From positions 1,238,001-1,302,000 of the forward strand of contig AP025689.1 in the NCBI GenBank assembly GCA_023168345.1: DNA of 64,000 bases, given 5' to 3'. This DNA is from Lysinibacillus sp. PLM2. GTDB taxonomy: Bacteria > Bacillota > Bacilli > Bacillales_A > Planococcaceae. A program made the position numbers and the translations under genes. Positions 60,573 through 64,000 of this stretch are shown piece by piece (position 1 is the stretch's first letter; each line of letters begins with the position of its first letter). The notes beneath the pieces were generated by a model. It made no database searches and had not been told where the DNA came from. It saw only the letters and a program-made list of their open reading frames with translations.

Positions 60573-60694
60573 AAGAAAAGCGGAGGTGGCTCGTACAACT
60601 GCGAAAGGCACTGGAGACTCCGACGAGAAGGCGCTTTTTGCCTTCGTGGGAGGAGTCGAAGTGACCCGAGCAGCTAGCCACCGAAGCTAGACAA
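60573..60694 (+). repeat. Imperfect palindromic intergenic repeat (full copy)
   Basis: Starts at the khpA stop with AAGAAAAGCGGAGGTGGCT and ends AGCTAGCCACCGAAGCTAGACA. Ends pair (GGTGGCT with AGCCACC). The centre pairs CGAGAAGGCG with TGCCTTCGTG, and GGAGACTCCGACG with GGGAGGAGTCG. GC-richer than its surroundings and without an ORF. The AAAGCGGAGG...GAAGCTAGACA outline resembles a repeat common between genes in Bacillus-like genomes (recollection). Confidence 0.7.
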
Positions 60695-60695
60695 T

Positions 60696-60740
60696 AAGAA
60701 AAGCGAAGCTGGCTTGTTCAGCTAGCCACAGAAGCTAATT
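60696..60740 (+). repeat. Deleted second copy of the intergenic repeat
   Basis: AAGAAAAGCGAAGCTGGCTTG...CAGCTAGCCACAGAAGCTAATT keeps both ends of the upstream copy but lacks about 75 nt of its centre. It stands in tandem two bases after the full copy. It is followed by a perfect 10-bp inverted repeat, AGCTAATTAC/GTAATTAGCT (60733-60742 and 60755-60764). Confidence 0.65.
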
Positions 60741-60770
60741 ACATTCTTTCAAACGTAATTAGCTAAAATA

Positions 60771-60809
60771 AAAGAAGGGAGCCTCTTTCAAGGTATCCCT
60801 TCTTTTTAC
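60771..60809 (+). terminator. Terminator before rimM
   Basis: AAAGAAGGGA (60771-60780) pairs exactly with TCCCTTCTTT (60796-60805), followed by TTT. CCT/AGG pairs inside the loop extend it. Confidence 0.82.
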
Positions 60810-60862
60810 TATACTTATATATTGAAGACATATGCGAACAATAAATGAGAGGTGAGCATGTC

Positions 60863-61381
60863 ATGGAATGGTTTAATGTAGGAAGAATCGTAAATACACA
60901 TGGAATAAAGGGAGAAGTACGAGTTATTTCTACCACAGATTTTGAAGACAACCGTTTTGCGCCAGGTAGTCGCTTAGCAATCTTTAAAAAAGATGAACAT
61001 AAGCCTACATGGGTTACAATTGAAAGTAGTCGACGACATAAAAATTTTATTTTATTAACCTTTGAAGGAATGTACAACATAAATCTTGTTGAACCATTTA
61101 AAGAAGGCTTGTTAAAAGTGACAAAAGATCAATTGGATGAAGATGAACTTGAAGAAAATGAATATTATTACTTTGAAATCATCGGCTGTGAAGTATTCTC
61201 GGAAGAAGGAGAATTACTTGGTGTTGTTAGTGAAATTTTAGAAACAGGTGCTAATGATGTTTGGGAAATAAAAGCTCCAAATGGTAAAAAACATTATATC
61301 CCTTATATTGAGGACGTTGTTAAAGAAATTGATGTAGAAGAAAAGAAGATTATTATCCATGTAATGGAAGGTCTTTTATAA
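60863..61381 (+). CDS. rimM: 16S rRNA processing protein RimM
   Basis: Assembly factor that helps mature the 30S head and binds S19. It is 172 aa. The N-terminal RimM barrel has [20 protein letters not shown] (residues 3-22). The C-terminal PRC-barrel has [27 protein letters not shown]. The frame opens at 60845, but ATG 60863 is 8 nt after GAGGTGAG and gives the conserved N-terminus. Its TAA overlaps the trmD ATG by one base. Confidence 0.96.
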   Translation: MEWFNVGRIVNTHGIKGEVRVISTTDFEDNRFAPGSRLAIFKKDEHKPTWVTIESSRRHKNFILLTFEGMYNINLVEPFKEGLLKVTKDQLDEDELEENEYYYFEIIGCEVFSEEGELLGVVSEILETGANDVWEIKAPNGKKHYIPYIEDVVKEIDVEEKKIIIHVMEGLL

Positions 61382-62118
61382 TGAATATTCATGTACTTAG
61401 CCTATTTCCAGATATGTTTACAGGAGTATTCGGTTCATCAATTTTAAAAAAGGCCCAAGAAAAAGGCGCAGTCCAATTAGCAGTTTCAGATATTAGAGAT
61501 TTTAGTGATAATAAACATAAGCAAGTTGATGATTATCCATATGGTGGAGGAGCGGGAATGGTACTAAAGCCTGAACCAATGTTCCAAGCAGTAGAAACAT
61601 TAACAAATGGACTTGAAAAAAAACCCCGTATTATTTTGATGTGTCCACAAGGCGAAAGATTTACTCAAAAAAAAGCAGAGGAATTAGCAGCCGAAGAAGA
61701 ACTAATTTTTCTATGTGGACATTATGAAGGCTACGATGAGAGAATTCGTGAATTTTTAGTAACGGACGAAATTTCGATTGGTGATTTCGTTCTAACTGGT
61801 GGAGAATTACCTGCAATGACAGTTATCGATGCTGTCGTAAGACTTTTACCAGGTGTATTAGGTCAAGAAGATTCGCATATTCATGATTCCTTCTCAACAG
61901 GATTATTAGAGCATCCTCATTACACACGACCTGCAGATTTTAAAGGTATGAGAGTACCTGATGTTCTTATATCAGGCAATCATGGGAAAATCGAAAAATG
62001 GCGTGAAGAACAATCTTTAAAACGTACCTTTGAAAGACGACCTGATTTATTTGAACATATCGAACTAACAAAGGAACAATTAGCGTTTTTAGAGACATTA
62101 AAAAAAGAAAAAGAATAG
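61381..62118 (+). CDS. trmD: tRNA (guanine-37-N1)-methyltransferase TrmD
   Basis: Methylates G37 next to the anticodon, preventing frameshifting. At 245 aa it has the SPOUT trefoil-knot elements YEGYDERI and [16 protein letters not shown] (residues about 115-150). Near the start is [12 protein letters not shown], and [12 protein letters not shown] is the substrate site. It overlaps rimM by one base. rplS follows, giving the universal rimM-trmD-rplS order. Confidence 0.97.
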   Translation: MNIHVLSLFPDMFTGVFGSSILKKAQEKGAVQLAVSDIRDFSDNKHKQVDDYPYGGGAGMVLKPEPMFQAVETLTNGLEKKPRIILMCPQGERFTQKKAEELAAEEELIFLCGHYEGYDERIREFLVTDEISIGDFVLTGGELPAMTVIDAVVRLLPGVLGQEDSHIHDSFSTGLLEHPHYTRPADFKGMRVPDVLISGNHGKIEKWREEQSLKRTFERRPDLFEHIELTKEQLAFLETLKKEKE

Positions 62119-62126
62119 AAATTTAG

Positions 62127-62156
62127 TTGCAAGTATTAGTTATTTTATGTTATTAT
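62127..62156 (+). promoter_or_regulatory. Promoter of rplS
   Basis: TTGCAA (62127-62132), 18 nt, extended -10 TGT-TATTAT (TATTAT 62151-62156). It precedes the L19 leader candidate. Confidence 0.55.
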
Positions 62157-62162
62157 ACATTC

Positions 62163-62240
62163 TGTGCTTCTATTTGTAGCACTTATATTACGGTGTTCCG
62201 CTGTAGTGAAAAGACTATATGAGCATCTGTACGAGGAGAG
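62163..62240 (+). promoter_or_regulatory. Ribosomal L19 leader candidate
   Basis: About 80 nt between the promoter and rplS contains GCACTTATATTACGGTGT, TCCGCTGTAGTG and CATCTGTACGAGGAG, a layout like the L19 leader described in Firmicutes, thought to bind L19 for autoregulation. I recognise the pattern by memory; folding was not computed. Confidence 0.5.
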
Positions 62241-62246
62241 AAAATT

Positions 62247-62591
62247 ATGTCAAACATTATTGCTGAAATTACAAAAGAACAACTTCGTTCTGATCTACCA
62301 TCTTTCCGTCCTGGTGACACTGTTCGCGTACACGTGAAAGTAGTAGAGGGTACTCGTGAACGTATCCAAGTATTCGAAGGTGTTGTAATTAAACGTCGTG
62401 GTGGCGGAATTAGCGAAACTTTCACAGTTCGTAAAATTTCTTACGGTGTTGGTGTTGAACGTACATTCCCTGTACACACTCCAAAAATCGCTAAATTAGA
62501 AGTTATCCGTCGTGGTAAAGTACGTCGTGCTAAACTTTACTATTTACGTAACCTACGTGGTAAAGCAGCTCGTATTAAAGAAATTCGATAA
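62247..62591 (+). CDS. rplS: 50S ribosomal protein L19
   Basis: 114-aa subunit-interface protein with [35 protein letters not shown], split over residues about 21-55. [20 protein letters not shown] and [24 protein letters not shown] follow. Complete, normal length. CGAGGAGAG precedes ATG 62247. Confidence 0.97.
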   Translation: MSNIIAEITKEQLRSDLPSFRPGDTVRVHVKVVEGTRERIQVFEGVVIKRRGGGISETFTVRKISYGVGVERTFPVHTPKIAKLEVIRRGKVRRAKLYYLRNLRGKAARIKEIR

Positions 62592-62601
62592 TACAATCTG
62601 G

Positions 62602-62644
62602 AATGGGGGCTTTTTAAATATGAAAAGTACCCATTCTTTTTTTG
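62602..62644 (+). terminator. Terminator after rplS
   Basis: AATGGG..GCTTTT (from 62602) pairs with AAAAGTACCCATT (to 62635) with one mismatch and one wobble, then a run of Ts. The remaining sequence up to lepB (62645-62889) holds the lepB promoter and nothing else I recognise. Confidence 0.8.
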
Positions 62645-62833
62645 CTTAAATAAAGAATAACGATTACACTCAGTTAGCAACAAAACACTTAGCTTTACTT
62701 GATCGAGTACATTTTTATTAGTAAAAGTGTAAGTGGGTACTATTAAATGACTGAATGAACATCATATTATATAATAGACTACTACAGATAAGATATGAGT
62801 ATTTTCATTAGATGGAGTTTCATTTATTAATAC

Positions 62834-62863
62834 TTGTCATAAAGAGCATCATTGCAATAAAAT
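62834..62863 (+). promoter_or_regulatory. Sigma-A promoter of lepB
   Basis: TTGTCA (62834-62839), 18 nt, TAAAAT (62858-62863). A start near 62870 rules out the upstream in-frame ATG at 62812. Confidence 0.6.
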
Positions 62864-62889
62864 GGTGTAAGATGGGGGGAACATCTCTC

Positions 62890-63489
62890 GTGGAAAATAT
62901 ACAAAATGAAAATATTGAGAAAAAACCGAAAAAAGAAAAAAATGAGCTGTGGGAATGGACAAAAGCACTTATTATTGCATTTTTAGTTGCAGTGATTATT
63001 CGCTATTTCTTATTTACGCCAATAGTGGTCGATGGAGAATCAATGATGCCAACTCTTGAAGATGGAGATCGGATGATTGTTAATAAATTTGGTTATATGA
63101 TTGGTGAACCACATCGTTTCGATATAGTTGTTTTTCATGCACCAGAAGGAAAAGATTATATAAAACGTGTAATCGGACTACCTGGAGAATATATTGAGTA
63201 CAAAGATGATCAACTATATATCAATGGTAAACCAATTGCAGAACCGTATTTGGACGCATATAAAGCAGAATTACCAAAAGGAAGCTTAACTCAAGATTTT
63301 ACATTGCAAGACATCCCTGGAGTGGATCCAAATCTGGAAGTAATACCAGAAGGGTTTGTATTTGTCATGGGTGATAATCGAAGAGGAAGTAAGGATAGCC
63401 GTCATATCGGTCTTATCAGTATTGAAGAAATAATTGGTAGTACAAATCTTATTTTTTGGCCACTTAATGAAATTCGGTTTGTTGAGTAA
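62890..63489 (+). CDS. lepB: Signal peptidase I
   Basis: Membrane serine-lysine protease that removes Sec signal peptides; probably processes the secreted protein encoded at 24 kb among others. The 199-aa protein has one N-terminal TM helix (about residues 23-43, ALIIAFLVAVIIRYFLF). The nucleophile Ser is in DGESMMPTL (about 49-57) and the general-base Lys in YIKRVIGLPGEY. GDNRRGSKDSR is conserved box E. GTG 62890 is preferred over ATG 62812/62872, given the G-rich ribosome-binding site GGGGGG (62874-62879) and the promoter position. Confidence 0.95.
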   Translation: MENIQNENIEKKPKKEKNELWEWTKALIIAFLVAVIIRYFLFTPIVVDGESMMPTLEDGDRMIVNKFGYMIGEPHRFDIVVFHAPEGKDYIKRVIGLPGEYIEYKDDQLYINGKPIAEPYLDAYKAELPKGSLTQDFTLQDIPGVDPNLEVIPEGFVFVMGDNRRGSKDSRHIGLISIEEIIGSTNLIFWPLNEIRFVE

Positions 63490-63505
63490 TACTTGAATAA
63501 GTCTT

Positions 63506-63538
63506 AAAAGGAGGTTAACACAATCTCCTTTTCTTTTT
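63506..63538 (+). terminator. Terminator after lepB
   Basis: AAAAGGAG (63506-63513) pairs exactly with CTCCTTTT (63525-63532), then CTTTTTG. Confidence 0.8.
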
Positions 63539-63561
63539 GTAGCAGCTAAGGAGGTACAATT

Positions 63562-64000
63562 ATGACGATACAATGGTTTCCAGGACATATGGCAAAAGCC
63601 AGAAGAGAAGTACAAGAAAAATTAAAGCTTGTCGATATCATTTTTGAATTAATAGATGCACGTTTGCCTCTATCATCAAGAAATCCAATGATAGACGAAG
63701 TTATTAACCAAAAACCGAGACTTTTAATTCTAAATAAAGCAGATATGGCGGATGAATCAGAAACTCGAAAATGGGTTCAATACTTTGCAGATCAGGGTGC
63801 TACTGCAGTAGCAATTAATTCCCTTGAAGGTAAAGGGCTTCAAAAGGTAACAAAAGCTGCTCAAGAAATTTTAGCAGAAAAATGGGAACGAATGAAATCA
63901 AGAGGTATGAAGCCAAGAGCAATCCGTGCAATGATTGTAGGTATTCCAAACGTCGGTAAATCTACATTAATTAATCGATTAGCTAAAAAGAATATTGCTA
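63562..64000 (+). CDS. rbgA: Ribosome biogenesis GTPase RbgA (partial, 3' end cut)
   Basis: GTPase needed for late 50S assembly. The window ends after 146 codons. It begins [20 protein letters not shown], followed by [14 protein letters not shown], the G4 motif NKADMAD (before G1, a circularly permuted order), and G1 [19 protein letters not shown] at the edge. AAGGAGGT lies just upstream of ATG 63562. Gene order lepB-rbgA (ylqF) is as in other Bacillales. Confidence 0.95.
   Translation, partial: MTIQWFPGHMAKARREVQEKLKLVDIIFELIDARLPLSSRNPMIDEVINQKPRLLILNKADMADESETRKWVQYFADQGATAVAINSLEGKGLQKVTKAAQEILAEKWERMKSRGMKPRAIRAMIVGIPNVGKSTLINRLAKKNIA

Noticed and set aside
60763-61080. 105-aa minus-strand open frame over the rimM start
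   Set aside because: It spans a terminator and the rimM 5' region; no ribosome-binding site, no family.

Overview
This is a 64 kb chromosomal window from a low-GC, endospore-forming member of the Bacillales. Several things support that. The forespore and mother-cell sigma factors SigE and SigG are present, as is a SpoVM peptide. Typical Bacillus regulatory RNAs are seen (an ileS T-box, PyrR attenuators, an L19 leader candidate), with a FapR operator. Gene order follows the Bacillus subtilis sigE-to-rbgA region almost gene for gene. Codon use and protein sequences suggest the Planococcaceae side (Lysinibacillus/Ureibacillus/Solibacillus-like), but that is inference.

Layout. (1) 0-10 kb: sigE, sigG, the ylm/sepF/divIVA division-associated cluster, T-box-controlled ileS, lspA and rluD. 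(2) 10-22 kb: a complete pyrimidine operon, pyrR-uraA-pyrB-pyrC-pyrAA-pyrAB-pyrK-pyrD-pyrF-pyrE, with a sigma-A promoter and two PyrR attenuators. (3) 22-27.8 kb: the only clearly accessory stretch. It holds a frameshifted chemotaxis receptor on the minus strand, then a cassette of one small secreted protein, three six-helix membrane proteins and one ABC ATPase. Three 22-bp tandem repeats lie directly upstream of the cassette promoter. (4) 27.8-43.6 kb: rqcH (minus), yloC, gmk, rpoZ, a CoaC-only coaBC remnant, priA, def, fmt, rsmB, rlmN, the prpC/prkC phosphatase-kinase pair, rsgA, rpe, thiN and a 33-residue spoVM. (5) 43.7-64 kb: rpmB (minus), yloU-yloV, recG, the FapR lipid operon (fapR-plsX-fabD-fabG-acpA), rnc-smc-ftsY, ylxM-ffh, rpsP-khpA, rimM-trmD, rplS, lepB, and the start of rbgA, cut by the window edge.

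How the genes work together. Most are informational or envelope housekeeping genes: translation and its quality control, SRP targeting, lipid synthesis, division and chromosome organisation. Many neighbours overlap by 1, 4 or 8 bases, which indicates translational coupling. The 24-27.7 kb cassette is the best candidate for an undescribed system. It looks like a bacteriocin-like or toxin-like secreted protein with a dedicated ABC exporter or immunity transporter; its function is inferred from layout, not from a recognised family.

Departures from the B. subtilis order: ylmD, remA, sdaAB/sdaAA and ylqD are missing from their usual slots, and the CoaB half of coaBC is absent. Three different structured intergenic repeats occur, in the ileS leader, after ftsY and after khpA. 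I saw no tRNA, rRNA, CRISPR array, insertion sequence or prophage.
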